From contig NZ_JAMBOR010000026.1 of NCBI RefSeq assembly GCF_023715845.1, positions 1 to 51,187 on the forward strand: 51,187 nt of DNA, in the 5' to 3' direction. The notes under the pieces were generated by a model that had not been told where the DNA came from, made no database searches, and saw only the letters and a program-made list of their open reading frames with translations. Each line of letters starts with the position of its first letter. The first letter of the stretch is position 1. A program made the position numbers and the translations under genes. This document shows, piece after piece, positions 24,582 through 33,043 of the stretch. This DNA is from Fictibacillus phosphorivorans. GTDB taxonomy: Bacteria; Bacillota; Bacilli; Bacillales; Fictibacillaceae.

Positions 24582-25616
24582 TTTTACCAGTCGTTTCGTA
24601 GTTTTTAATTCATTTATATCAGACACACCAATTCCAAACATGGCCGCTCTTAGTTCAAACTCAATCCGTTCCATCTGTAAAATCAAAGCTTCTGCATCTT
24701 TCTTTACCGCTGACTGAAGCAGACTTCGGCCAAATCCAGCAAGATCGGCACCTAGAGCCAATGTTTTCGCTGCATCTACCCCATTCTTTAATCCTCCGCT
24801 CGCAATTACAGGAATCACTTTTGAAACTCCCCTGACACCTTCTATACTTTCCGATGTCGGAAGACCCCAGTCTAGAAAAGCTTCAGCTGCTTTTTTCCGT
24901 TCATCATCCTCGGAACGATAACTCTCTACCTGAACCCAAGAGGTACCACCTGCTCCAGCCACATCAATAAAATGAACACCAGCTGAAATCAGCCGCTCCG
25001 CCGAATGTTTATCAATTCCCATCCCTACTTCTTTCACACCAACAGGAACAGGCATGTTTACAATTAGTTTTTCAATCTTGCTTAACAAATGAGAAAAGTC
25101 CGTATCACCCTCTGGCTGAAACACCTCTTGCAGTGTATTTAAGTGAAGCACGATCGCGTCCGCTTCAGCGATTTCGACCGCTCGCTTACACTCCTCCAGC
25201 CCATACTCATAATTCAGCTGTACAGCACCGATGTTTGCAATAACGGGGATGTCAGGAGCAAACTTTCTAATTTGAAAAGTGTGAGCAAGTTCTTTTTTCT
25301 CCACAGCCGCTCTCATGGATCCTAGCCCAATTGCCCAGCCTCTCTCCTGTGCCGCTTCGGCCAAGTTCTGATTAATCTTAAACGCCGTTTCCGTACCGCC
25401 TGTCATCGAACTGATCAAAAAGGGAGTCTTCATCGGTTTTCTTAAAAAAGAAGCAGATAGTTCCACATCCTCAAAAGATAGTTCAGGCAATGCATTGGGT
25501 ATAAAACGAAAGTTCTCTAACCCTGTAGTAATATTCTTTCCCTCAACATCTTCATGAAGGCTGATCCTGATATGCTCTGTTTTCCGTTTCTCTGTGAGAT
25601 CCTTAGGTTGATCCAT
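24558..25616 (-). CDS. fni: isopentenyl-diphosphate delta-isomerase, type 2
   Basis: FMN- and NADPH-dependent enzyme of 352 aa that interconverts IPP and DMAPP for isoprenoid synthesis. Its TIM-barrel motifs are RKTEHIRISLHEDV, FLISSMTGGTETAFKINQNLA, IGLGSMRAA, VIANIGAVQLNYEYG, AIVLHLNTLQEVFQPEGD, VGVKEVGMGI, DVAGAGGTSWVQVE and PVIASGGLKNGVDAAKTLALGADLAG. ATG 25616 is preferred over an open extension to 25661 because GGGAGGATAAAAGC precedes it. The last codons (GFSL) are encoded inside array B2, so the C-terminus may have been altered by the array. It is isolated: no rpsA or mevalonate gene lies nearby. Confidence 0.93.
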   Translation of the reverse strand: MDQPKDLTEKRKTEHIRISLHEDVEGKNITTGLENFRFIPNALPELSFEDVELSASFLRKPMKTPFLISSMTGGTETAFKINQNLAEAAQERGWAIGLGSMRAAVEKKELAHTFQIRKFAPDIPVIANIGAVQLNYEYGLEECKRAVEIAEADAIVLHLNTLQEVFQPEGDTDFSHLLSKIEKLIVNMPVPVGVKEVGMGIDKHSAERLISAGVHFIDVAGAGGTSWVQVESYRSEDDERKKAAEAFLDWGLPTSESIEGVRGVSKVIPVIASGGLKNGVDAAKTLALGADLAGFGRSLLQSAVKKDAEALILQMERIEFELRAAMFGIGVSDINELKTTKRLVKNNKGFSL

Positions 25617-25703
25617 GCTTTTATCCTCCCTTCTTGCAGTGTTATTCCTATCTTCCCGCAAAATCCATACCCTTACACTTTACATCTTCTGAAACGCTCA
25701 CGC

Positions 25704-25723
25704 TAGGGGGGACTGTCCCCCAA
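25704..25723. repeat. GGGGGACTGTCCCCC palindrome, REP-like
   Basis: Perfect 7-bp arms around a single base (25707-25721) form a GC-rich hairpin in an otherwise AT-rich spacer between fni and the acetyltransferase gene. Similar GGGGAC-x-GTCCCC elements are dispersed in Bacilli; only one copy is in this window. Confidence 0.5.
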
Positions 25724-25894
25724 CAATTTATTTCCCGCACCAAAAACGAGCAAACACCCGATAGAAATGCTCCATTCTCGACTACTTACATAACTCATTT
25801 CATTTTTGTTCTTCAGAAATCAATATTCAGATACCACCTCATTATCATTTGTGTTAAACTACCAATTAAAATAAATATTAGGGGTGTTGTTTGT

Positions 25895-26401
25895 ATGGAG
25901 ATCAGACTGCTCACACCAGAGGATGCTGAGGCTTACTGGGAGATGCGCCTTGAAGCATTAAAGAATCATCCTGAAGCCTTTGCAACAAGTTATGAAGAAG
26001 CACTTGAACGCGAAAATCCAATTGAACAGACGGCCAACAGACTTAAAGTGGACGGTGATTTTACGTTTGGAGCATTTCAGGAAAATTCCCTGATCGGTTC
26101 CGTAACCTTAGTCCAAGACAAGATCACAAAGATGAAGCATCGCGCACACATATTCGCTATGTATGTGAAACCCGAACACCGCCACTCTGGAGCCGGGAAC
26201 GCCCTAGTTAAAGCTGCGATTAACCATGCAAAACAGATACCTGACCTTTTGAAACTTAATTTAACCGTGGTCTCTAGCAATGAAAAAGCCAAGGCACTCT
26301 ACAGCTCACTAGGCTTTACGACATATGGAAAAGAAGAGAAAGCACTTAGAGTGAATGAGACCTATTATGATGAAGAGTTAATGGTCCTTTTCCTTAAATG
26401 A
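25895..26401 (+). CDS. GNAT family N-acetyltransferase
   Basis: 168-aa protein with the GNAT fold: MEIRLLTPEDAEAYWEMRLEAL at the start, a central beta strand FAMYVKPEHRHSGAGNALVKAA carrying the acetyl-CoA motif (R-x2-G-x-G/A), then LNLTVVSSNEKAKALYSSLGF, typical of motif B. AGGGGTG precedes ATG 25895; the frame stays open a further 87 codons upstream without a good ribosome site. The substrate (protein N-terminus, amino acid or drug) cannot be told from sequence. It ends at a bidirectional terminator. Confidence 0.87.
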   Translation: MEIRLLTPEDAEAYWEMRLEALKNHPEAFATSYEEALERENPIEQTANRLKVDGDFTFGAFQENSLIGSVTLVQDKITKMKHRAHIFAMYVKPEHRHSGAGNALVKAAINHAKQIPDLLKLNLTVVSSNEKAKALYSSLGFTTYGKEEKALRVNETYYDEELMVLFLK

Positions 26402-26418
26402 ACCTTTAAACGCACCAA

Positions 26419-26447
26419 AAAAGCCTGCAATTCATATGCAGGCTTTT
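26419..26447. terminator. bidirectional terminator
   Basis: Perfect 11-bp stem AAAAGCCTGCA / TGCAGGCTTTT with a 7-nt loop between the convergent acetyltransferase and 57-aa protein genes; A/T runs on both sides. Confidence 0.88.
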
Positions 26448-26448
26448 A

Positions 26449-26622
26449 TTACTTATTCTTATCTTTTGAATGATCATGTTCAAGATAGTCTTCTTCTTGA
26501 TTTCGCGGTTTTTTCTTTCTAGTCTGCCGTACGATTAGTATCACAATAATGACGATTAACAATAAGCTGACGTTCAAGAAGCCGCCTAAAAAACGAAAAA
26601 TATCCGCCATAAAGTTATCCAT
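26449..26622 (-). CDS. small single-pass membrane protein (57 aa)
   Basis: ATG 26622 follows AGAGGTGA and opens a 57-codon frame: MDNFMADIFRFLGGFLNVSL, a continuous hydrophobic helix rich in Ile/Val/Leu (about residues 14-31), then a charged cytoplasmic tail starting RQTRKKKPRNQEEDYLEHD. It starts 43 nt after the stop of the KinB-like kinase and ends at a terminator, so it is probably cotranscribed with the kinase. In B. subtilis kinB is followed by kapB, but this peptide has neither its size nor its sequence. Function unknown. Confidence 0.65.
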   Translation of the reverse strand: MDNFMADIFRFLGGFLNVSLLLIVIIVILIVRQTRKKKPRNQEEDYLEHDHSKDKNK

Positions 26623-26665
26623 GCTGCTTCACCTCTTTACAGCATTTTCCCCTTTTTTGCATGTT

Positions 26666-27934
26666 TTAAACCGTCTCTTCTTCAAACGAGCTGATTAAAG
26701 GAAGCGAGACACTGACTTTTGTACCTTTTCCAATCTTGCTCGTGTACTCCACTTTTCCACCCATGGATTCAATAATACGAATAGATACCATCGTACCTAA
26801 TCCCGTTCCTTGCTGCTTCGTTGAAAAGAACAGAGATCCGATTCGGGATAGCTGTTCTTTTGACATACCTTTTCCTGTATCCCTTACGATAACCTTGACT
26901 TGTTCCCCGTCAGGAACAAGCTTAATGGATACACGTCCTTCTTTCGGAGTAGCCTCAACGGCGTTCTTTAAGATATTGATCAACGCCTGTTTTAACTGGT
27001 TTCGGTCTGTCGTAATCTTTACATCCGTTGCAATCGAGTGCGAAAGAGTAATCCCGTCTTTTAAAGCATACGGATTTAATAAAATACTTAGTTCTGTTAC
27101 TAATTCAGCGATTGAAAAGGTTTCAATCTTTTTAAACTCTGGTTTGGCAAAATTCAAATAATCACTTATGATGCTTTCTGCTCTGCTTAATTCACTCAAA
27201 ATCAAAGGATAGTAATGCTTATGCCTTTCATCTTCACCTTCCATCAGCTGAAGAAATCCTTTCACTACCGTCAATGGATTCCGAACTTCATGCGCGATAG
27301 ATGCCGCTAGTTCTCCAAGTGTATGTTGTTTCTCAGAGCGACGAATCTCATCCTTCATTAAGTTTCTCTCGATGACAGCTTCATTTAGGATGGAACCAAA
27401 CACGACGGCCAATATTTGAATAATCCCAAAAACAGCTATGTATAAATAGATTTCTTGATCCACCTTTATTGTTTTACCATTCATGTATAGATAGGTTACA
27501 AGTATTAATAATTGGACGATAGCAGGCCATAACCCGGCTAAGATTGATATGTAAATTCTTTTTCGGGGAGCAAATCTCCAGAAATACTTGTAAAGCATGA
27601 AAGGGACAATACAGGCTACAAATGCACTTATGTATGCTAAGTAGAGTGTTTCTCCATCCATTGCTGTTCTAGTTGCTAAAAGGGCCGTTAATGTAATTAT
27701 CCCTGAGATCGGACCGCCATAAAAAATAGAAAGCACTAAGGGAACATAGCGTAAATCCCAATATAGACCTGAATCCATGTAGGCAAAATACATGCAGAGT
27801 GAAGCAGATACACCATATAGAACGCCCAAAAAGTATGGTGATTTTCCTATCTTTTTACTCTCAAACAAAAAGCTATAGCTAAGTACCGGTGCAATAACAA
27901 TCAATACATGCAAAAGCAGCTTTTCAATGATCAT
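26666..27934 (-). CDS. kinB: KinB-like sporulation sensor histidine kinase
   Basis: 422-aa membrane histidine kinase. Residues 1-185 form six hydrophobic helices (5TM-Lyt-like sensor) without a large external domain. The HisKA domain has the phospho-accepting His215 in LAASIAHEVRNPLTVVKGFLQLM; the ATPase domain follows, with the N box (QALINILKNAVEATPKEG), G1 VRDTGKGMS and G2 GTGLGTMVSIRI. Membrane layout, length and motifs match B. subtilis KinB (about 428 aa). No response regulator lies nearby, as expected for a kinase feeding Spo0F in the phosphorelay. GGGAG precedes the ATG. Confidence 0.78.
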   Translation of the reverse strand: MIIEKLLLHVLIVIAPVLSYSFLFESKKIGKSPYFLGVLYGVSASLCMYFAYMDSGLYWDLRYVPLVLSIFYGGPISGIITLTALLATRTAMDGETLYLAYISAFVACIVPFMLYKYFWRFAPRKRIYISILAGLWPAIVQLLILVTYLYMNGKTIKVDQEIYLYIAVFGIIQILAVVFGSILNEAVIERNLMKDEIRRSEKQHTLGELAASIAHEVRNPLTVVKGFLQLMEGEDERHKHYYPLILSELSRAESIISDYLNFAKPEFKKIETFSIAELVTELSILLNPYALKDGITLSHSIATDVKITTDRNQLKQALINILKNAVEATPKEGRVSIKLVPDGEQVKVIVRDTGKGMSKEQLSRIGSLFFSTKQQGTGLGTMVSIRIIESMGGKVEYTSKIGKGTKVSVSLPLISSFEEETV

Positions 27935-28038
27935 TTTTTACTCCCTGCTCATAATGGCTTGTTTACTATAATTACGACAAAAAAAGGGAGATTCCTTCAA
28001 GAATCGCCCAAAATAGTGACAAAAACGTCGTTTTCATA

Positions 28039-28061
28039 AGACCAAAGTTTTAATTTGGTCT
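28039..28061 (-). terminator. terminator of the ABC exporter pair
   Basis: AGACCAAA / TTTGGTCT stem with a 7-nt loop, next to the downstream stop codon; the tail on the minus strand (TATGAAAA) is weak. Confidence 0.5.
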
Positions 28062-28064
28062 CCA

Positions 28065-29864
28065 CTAAGCTTCCTGTTTCAACTGACTGTTATATAAAGA
28101 ATGGTAAAATCCTTTATGATTTAATAATTCCTCATGGGTTCCTTTTTCCAAGATTCCGCCATTATGAAGAACGAGAATCTGGTCAGCTTGCTGAATCGTG
28201 TTTAATCTGTGAGCGATAACAAAACTCGTTCTGCCTTTCATCAATCTCTGTAAAGCTTCTTGAATTTTTACCTCTGTTATCGTGTCAATACTGCTCGTAG
28301 CCTCATCTAGAATCAATAATGAAGGATTAGCAAGGATAGCACGCGCGATGGATAGTAGTTGTTTCTGCCCTTGGCTGATTCCGCTTCCTTCTTGATTTAA
28401 AATCGTCTTATAGCCTTTTGAAAGCTTTTGAATAAACGAGTGGGCATTTGCCAGTTTTGCAGCTTCAATAACTTCTTCATCAGTAGCATCCAGTTTTCCA
28501 TAACGGATGTTGTCGAATATAGAACCTTCAAACAAGAAAGAATCCTGCAGCACAAAAGCCATATGGCTCCTTAGGCTGCTTCGTTTTACATTCTTAATAT
28601 CATGACCGTCGATTAAAATCTGTCCTGTATCGGCATCATAAAAACGCGAAAGTAGATTTACGACGGTTGTTTTCCCTGCTCCTGTCGGTCCAACGAGAGC
28701 GACCGTTTCACCTTCTGTTACTGAAAAACTTAGGTCGGATACGGTTTGATCGTCACCTTCATAGGAAAAAGAAACATCCTTGAATTCTACATTCCCTTTT
28801 ACGGCCGAGAGTTCGATCGCATCATCTTCATCTCTTTCTTCTTGCGACTCATCTAGAACATCAAAGACTCTCTCCGCACCGGCAACAGCAGAAAGAAGTG
28901 TATTAAACTGATTGGCGAGGTCATTCAATGGTCTCGTAAACTGTCTGGAGTACTCCACAAAGATCACGATTACCCCGATTGAAACTTTGCCATTCAAAGC
29001 CAAAACCCCACCTATTCCGGCGATTAAAGCGAAACTTCCGTTGTTGAGCACGTTCATGAGCTTCGGAATAAATCCAGAGAAGGTTTGAGCCCAATAGCCA
29101 GACTCTTTCAATCTTTCATTTTTCACCATGAATTCTTCAATGACTCTCTTTTCCTGAGAAAATGATTTAACAATACGCTGACCCGAAGTGATCTCTTCTA
29201 TATATCCGTTGATTTCACCAAGGTTTCTTTGCTGCTCCTTAAATCTCACACCCGTTCTTTTCGTGATCCATTTCAGTCCAAGGACCATAAGAGGAACGAT
29301 GGAAAGGGAAATGATCGTCAAGACCGGACTTAAATAGATCATGACAGCAATTGTGCCAATGAGCGTCAGAATACTTGAAAACACCTGGATAAATGAACTG
29401 TTCAGTGTGGAGCTGACGTTTTCAATATCATTGGTTACACGGCTCATCAGTTCTCCATGCTGCCTCTTATCAAAAAAAGAAATCGAAAGTCTATGGAACT
29501 GTTTGAACAGATCATTCCTCATTCGATACACCGTCTGTTGAGCAATGCCGATCATCCAATAGTTTTGCAGCCAGATCGATAAAGAGTGTCCGACAAAGAC
29601 AAAGATCAGACCGATCAACAATTTCGTCAGTCCATCTGTATGATTTTCAACAATATAGGTATCGATCGCGATCCCGATCAGAAATGGACCAAGCAAACTT
29701 AATGCAGAGCTTATGATCACCATAAGCAGTACTAAGCTTAATAGCCATTTTTGGTTCGAAAAGTAGCTTCCGATTCTCTTTACCGTACTTGCCCAATTTT
29801 TTGGTTTTACCTTTTCTCCGAACAAATGATTATGTGGATGAGGTCTGTTTGAACCCTTTGACAT
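28065..29864 (-). CDS. heterodimeric ABC exporter, subunit with consensus Walker B and ISQGQ signature
   Basis: 599-aa half-transporter: six-helix exporter domain (about residues 40-325) fused to an ATPase domain (Walker A VGPTGAGKTTVV, Walker B LLILDEATSSID, H loop FVIAHR). The signature is degenerate, GSGISQGQKQ instead of LSGGQ. With its partner this gives one consensus and one degenerate ATP site, as in B. subtilis BmrCD and YfiBC multidrug exporters. ATG 29864 is chosen because GGAGGG lies 8 nt upstream. It overlaps the partner gene by 35 bp. The His-rich start (NRPHPHNHLFGEKVKPKNW) resembles the YfiC-type subunit. Confidence 0.88.
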   Translation of the reverse strand: MSKGSNRPHPHNHLFGEKVKPKNWASTVKRIGSYFSNQKWLLSLVLLMVIISSALSLLGPFLIGIAIDTYIVENHTDGLTKLLIGLIFVFVGHSLSIWLQNYWMIGIAQQTVYRMRNDLFKQFHRLSISFFDKRQHGELMSRVTNDIENVSSTLNSSFIQVFSSILTLIGTIAVMIYLSPVLTIISLSIVPLMVLGLKWITKRTGVRFKEQQRNLGEINGYIEEITSGQRIVKSFSQEKRVIEEFMVKNERLKESGYWAQTFSGFIPKLMNVLNNGSFALIAGIGGVLALNGKVSIGVIVIFVEYSRQFTRPLNDLANQFNTLLSAVAGAERVFDVLDESQEERDEDDAIELSAVKGNVEFKDVSFSYEGDDQTVSDLSFSVTEGETVALVGPTGAGKTTVVNLLSRFYDADTGQILIDGHDIKNVKRSSLRSHMAFVLQDSFLFEGSIFDNIRYGKLDATDEEVIEAAKLANAHSFIQKLSKGYKTILNQEGSGISQGQKQLLSIARAILANPSLLILDEATSSIDTITEVKIQEALQRLMKGRTSFVIAHRLNTIQQADQILVLHNGGILEKGTHEELLNHKGFYHSLYNSQLKQEA

Positions 29865-31587
29865 GCTGGAAACCCTCCTCCCCAAACTGTGATTGAACGA
29901 TCTTGACATACAGCGGTGACTTTTCAAGTAGTTCAGCATGCGTTCCCCATGCTTCTATACGGCCATCATCTAACAGTAAGATGTGGTCGGCTTCCATCGC
30001 CGTACTGATTTTTTGTGTAATGATAAACGTTGTACAGGAATACTTTCTTAACGCTGCCAATAGCTTAGCTTCCGTTTTCAAATCAAGCGCACTCGTACTA
30101 TCATCGAGCATTAATATTTTCGGTTTTCTCACTAATGCACGTGCGATGGACAAGCGCTGTTTTTGCCCTCCTGAAAGGTTCACGCCCCTCTGTCCTACAC
30201 GTGTTTCATACTGATCAGGTAATTTTTCAACCGTTTCATGTATTTGGGCATCTTTGGCGGCTTGAACCACCTCTTCTTGAGACGCACCTTCTTTTCCCCA
30301 GCCAATATTTTCAGATACCGAGCCTGTAAAAAGCACCGCTTCCTGCGGAACAACACCTATTCCTTTTCGAAGGGAGTCGATCGGATATTCCTTTACATTG
30401 CGGTTATCGACGAGTACTTCTCCATCCGTTACGTCATATAAACGAGGAATGAGTTGAAACAACGAGGTTTTTCCTGAACCTGTCGAGCCGAGAATCGCTA
30501 ATGTTTCGCCTGCCTTCACGGAAAAAGAGAGATTTTGCAGTACGGACGAATCGCTCTCTGGATATTTAAAAGAAACATTTTTAAATATTACGTCTCCTTT
30601 TTCAATACGTAATGATTGATCGGTATCCACTGATTCAATGAGATCGATCTCGGTGTCCAGCACTTCTCCAATACGCTGAGCAGATGCTTTCGCACGTGAA
30701 AACGCCATAATAATAAAGGATATAATGGTTAAAACGGATGAGATGCGGAAGGAATAATTCACAATCGCAACCACTTCCCCCACTTCAATAGCCCCTAAGT
30801 TCACTTGCCTGCTTCCGAACCAAAGGATAGCTAAAATTCCCATGTTCATGACCAAAAGCAAAACAGGAATAGAAACTTCGATTAAACGAAGTGAGGATAC
30901 CGTCTTCACTTTTAGATCATCACTTGCTTTTTCAAAACGTGTTGATTCAAAGTCTCTTCGCAAAAAGGCTTTGATCAGTCTCATTCCCATCAAGTTTTCT
31001 CTCATTACCCGGTTTACACCATCGAGTCTGTCCTGCACATCACGAAACATAGCCCCTGCCGTTCGAAGCACCCAGCTTAAGAAAAAAAGAAGAAAAGGAA
31101 GTGCGACTACCAAAACCATAGCAAGCTTCCAATTGACGATGAGCGACATAATGACCCCGCCTGCCAAAAGCAACGGTGCTCTTAGCATAATCCTCAAACT
31201 CATAAAGACCGTATTCTGAAGCTGAGTGACATCATGGGTCATTCTTGTAATCAGCGAAGATGCCGGAAACTTATTAAAGTTCACGAAAGAAAAAGCTTGG
31301 ACTTTTTCAAACACCCGTCGCCTGATATCGAACCCGTATCTCTGACTGACATGAGCGGAGAAGAAGGAATTGGCGATCCCTGCAGCAAAAGCAACAAGAG
31401 CCAGCCCTAACATCACTGCACCCCAATACTTCACAACATCCAGGTCACCTTTTAAGATGCCCTCATCAATGATCCTAGCCATGATCAAAGGCTGTATGAG
31501 TTCGACTGCTAACTCTGAAAGCGTCAGGAAAAGAGCAGCCGCTATAGCCAACCGGTACGTTTTTAAATAAGAAAATACTTTCCACAT
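29830..31587 (-). CDS. heterodimeric ABC exporter, subunit with degenerate Walker B
   Basis: 585-aa half-transporter: six helices (about 15-300), then an ATPase domain with Walker A LGSTGSGKTSLF and a consensus signature LSGGQKQRLSIARALV. Walker B is LMLDDSTSALD (Asp replacing the catalytic Glu) and the H loop is IITQKIS (Gln replacing His). Hydrolysis should therefore occur at the composite site made of this LSGGQ and the partner's Walker motifs. Likely role: drug or lipid export. First gene of the pair, with GGGGGATC before the ATG. YfiB-like or BmrC-like assignment cannot be settled by eye. Confidence 0.88.
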   Translation of the reverse strand: MWKVFSYLKTYRLAIAAALFLTLSELAVELIQPLIMARIIDEGILKGDLDVVKYWGAVMLGLALVAFAAGIANSFFSAHVSQRYGFDIRRRVFEKVQAFSFVNFNKFPASSLITRMTHDVTQLQNTVFMSLRIMLRAPLLLAGGVIMSLIVNWKLAMVLVVALPFLLFFLSWVLRTAGAMFRDVQDRLDGVNRVMRENLMGMRLIKAFLRRDFESTRFEKASDDLKVKTVSSLRLIEVSIPVLLLVMNMGILAILWFGSRQVNLGAIEVGEVVAIVNYSFRISSVLTIISFIIMAFSRAKASAQRIGEVLDTEIDLIESVDTDQSLRIEKGDVIFKNVSFKYPESDSSVLQNLSFSVKAGETLAILGSTGSGKTSLFQLIPRLYDVTDGEVLVDNRNVKEYPIDSLRKGIGVVPQEAVLFTGSVSENIGWGKEGASQEEVVQAAKDAQIHETVEKLPDQYETRVGQRGVNLSGGQKQRLSIARALVRKPKILMLDDSTSALDLKTEAKLLAALRKYSCTTFIITQKISTAMEADHILLLDDGRIEAWGTHAELLEKSPLYVKIVQSQFGEEGFQHVKGFKQTSST

Positions 31588-31730
31588 AAATTGATCCCCC
31601 GAACTCCCTAGATGTTTAACGAACTTAACAATCTACTATTATTTTATCCTTTTTCTCAAAAATATTTAACTATTTCGACTTCTTATCCTATTTTTTTTAT
31701 GGATACACTGATGCTTATTGAAAGAATTGA

Positions 31731-31846
31731 TTTCCGTTCAAGGCTGCTCGCTTGTGTGCGGTGACCCCCCTCGCCGCTTCGCGACATTGAGTGGTCTCAC
31801 TTGCCCCACTCTTCCTGCAGGAGTCTTGCACCTTAGGCTCCCTTCA
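31731..31846. repeat. degenerate Bacillaceae intergenic repeat
   Basis: From tttccgttcaaggctgctcg to about 31846, with internal gtggtctcacttg and ctgcaggagtcttgcacct. This resembles a GC-rich element common between genes in many Bacillaceae (TTTCCG...GTGGGGTCTCAC...GCAGGAGTCT), recalled from memory. The copy looks eroded. It occupies the 330-bp gap between the ABC exporter and the CDF gene; no gene is visible there. Confidence 0.55.
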
Positions 31847-31896
31847 AATAGCATAAGATGAAAAAATAATATAAAACACCAAGCTTTCAAAAAATA

Positions 31897-31931
31897 AAAA
31901 GAAAACCCGCTATTGTAAATTTAGCGGGTTT
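31897..31931 (-). terminator. terminator of the CDF gene
   Basis: AAACCCGCTA / TAGCGGGTTT stem (31903-31912, 31922-31931), followed on the minus strand by TCTTTTTATTTTTT. The upstream arm contains the stop codon. Confidence 0.85.
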
Positions 31932-32919
31932 GTTCGGTCTGATCTTTTTCTCCGTTTACTTCTATTTCTGTTTCTTTTGGCCATGTTTTCACGTGGTCCG
32001 TTTCCAAGATACCCATCGTAACGTCCCCGATATCAGTATCTTCTAAAAGTTTATCTCGTACACGGAACTTAATGTCATCGGCATCTGCTAAGGTGAACCC
32101 TTCTTTTAGCTCAATATAGCTCTCCACATGATATCTTCTTCCTTCTTGAAGAATTCTAAGTTCTTTAATATCCACGACATCCTTATCAGACAAAATCGTT
32201 TCTGCAATTCTGTCCTCTACCACTTTTGGTGCAGCCACTCCAATCAGTCCTCTTGTGTTCTCAATACCAAGTTTAAACGCAACAACCACAAGCAGGATAC
32301 CGATCAGCAACGTTCCGATTCCATCCAGAATATAAGCACCCGTTAGATCAGCAAGAAGAATTGAGATCAGTGCTAACGCGGCACCAGAAGTCGCAATCAG
32401 ATCCTCATAAAACACAAGACGAGTTGGCGGTGCAGCCAAGCTAACATTTTTAAATGACTCTTTAACGATTCCTAATCCCGTAGCTTCGCTTCTTGTCTCA
32501 TGTACAATCTCTTTCATCGCCTTAATCAAAATAAAACCGTCAACTAAGATAGCAAGAATCATGATACCGATGTTCAGCAATAAATTTGTGGATGGATGCG
32601 GGTCTTGAATGAGCTTCCATCCTTTTAATATCGTTTCGTAGGCCATGATCGAAACAACGATGACTGCCACTAAGACAAATAAGTTCACGACACGGCCAAA
32701 TCCCGCTGGGTATTTATCAGTCGGTTCTTTTTCCGAAAGAGCACTTCCGAAAAAGACAAAGGCCTGGTTCAAGGCATCAGCTGCTGAATGAAGAGTGGTC
32801 GCAAACATCGCACCACTTCCACTAACTGCGGCTGCAATCCCTTTTGCTATAGCGAGTACCGTGTTTCCTAATGCAGCAATGCCGGACGATTTGTTTCCTT
32901 TTTTAAGTAGTTCAATCAA
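31921..32919 (-). CDS. cation diffusion facilitator, ZnT9-like
   Basis: 332 aa: six-helix CDF transporter domain (about 10-225) and a C-terminal cytoplasmic ferredoxin-like domain (about 240-315). Helix 2 carries HSAADALNQAF followed by GSALSEKEPTDKYPAGFGR. Helix 5 has FYEDLIATSGAAL where most CDF proteins have HxxxD. The E-D-x-x-A pattern and HS-x-x-D-x-x-NQ recall the SLC30A9/ZnT9 branch, so metal specificity (Zn, Mn or other) is uncertain. The start is TTG 32919 with AGTGGAGG 7 nt upstream; the open frame to 33171 has no supporting site and runs back into the symporter gene. Confidence 0.8.
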   Translation of the reverse strand: MIELLKKGNKSSGIAALGNTVLAIAKGIAAAVSGSGAMFATTLHSAADALNQAFVFFGSALSEKEPTDKYPAGFGRVVNLFVLVAVIVVSIMAYETILKGWKLIQDPHPSTNLLLNIGIMILAILVDGFILIKAMKEIVHETRSEATGLGIVKESFKNVSLAAPPTRLVFYEDLIATSGAALALISILLADLTGAYILDGIGTLLIGILLVVVAFKLGIENTRGLIGVAAPKVVEDRIAETILSDKDVVDIKELRILQEGRRYHVESYIELKEGFTLADADDIKFRVRDKLLEDTDIGDVTMGILETDHVKTWPKETEIEVNGEKDQTEQTR

Positions 32920-33001
32920 AGGTATGCCTCCACTCCTGTTTAATGTCTTTTTATAAGAATTCCTGAAAATACAAGAAATTAAACTTAAACCATACCAATT
33001 A

Positions 33002-33029
33002 AAAAACAGGCCGCAAAATGCAGCCTGTC
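33002..33029 (-). terminator. terminator of the AGCS symporter gene
   Basis: ACAGGCCGC / GCAGCCTGT stem (one mismatch) followed on the minus strand by TTTTTTAATTGG. Confidence 0.8.
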
Positions 33030-33043
33030 TCTCGTTCGATTGA

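Noticed and set aside
25634-25894. 87-codon N-terminal extension of the GNAT protein
   Set aside because: It contains the REP-like hairpin, has no ribosome site, and the GNAT fold starts at 25895.
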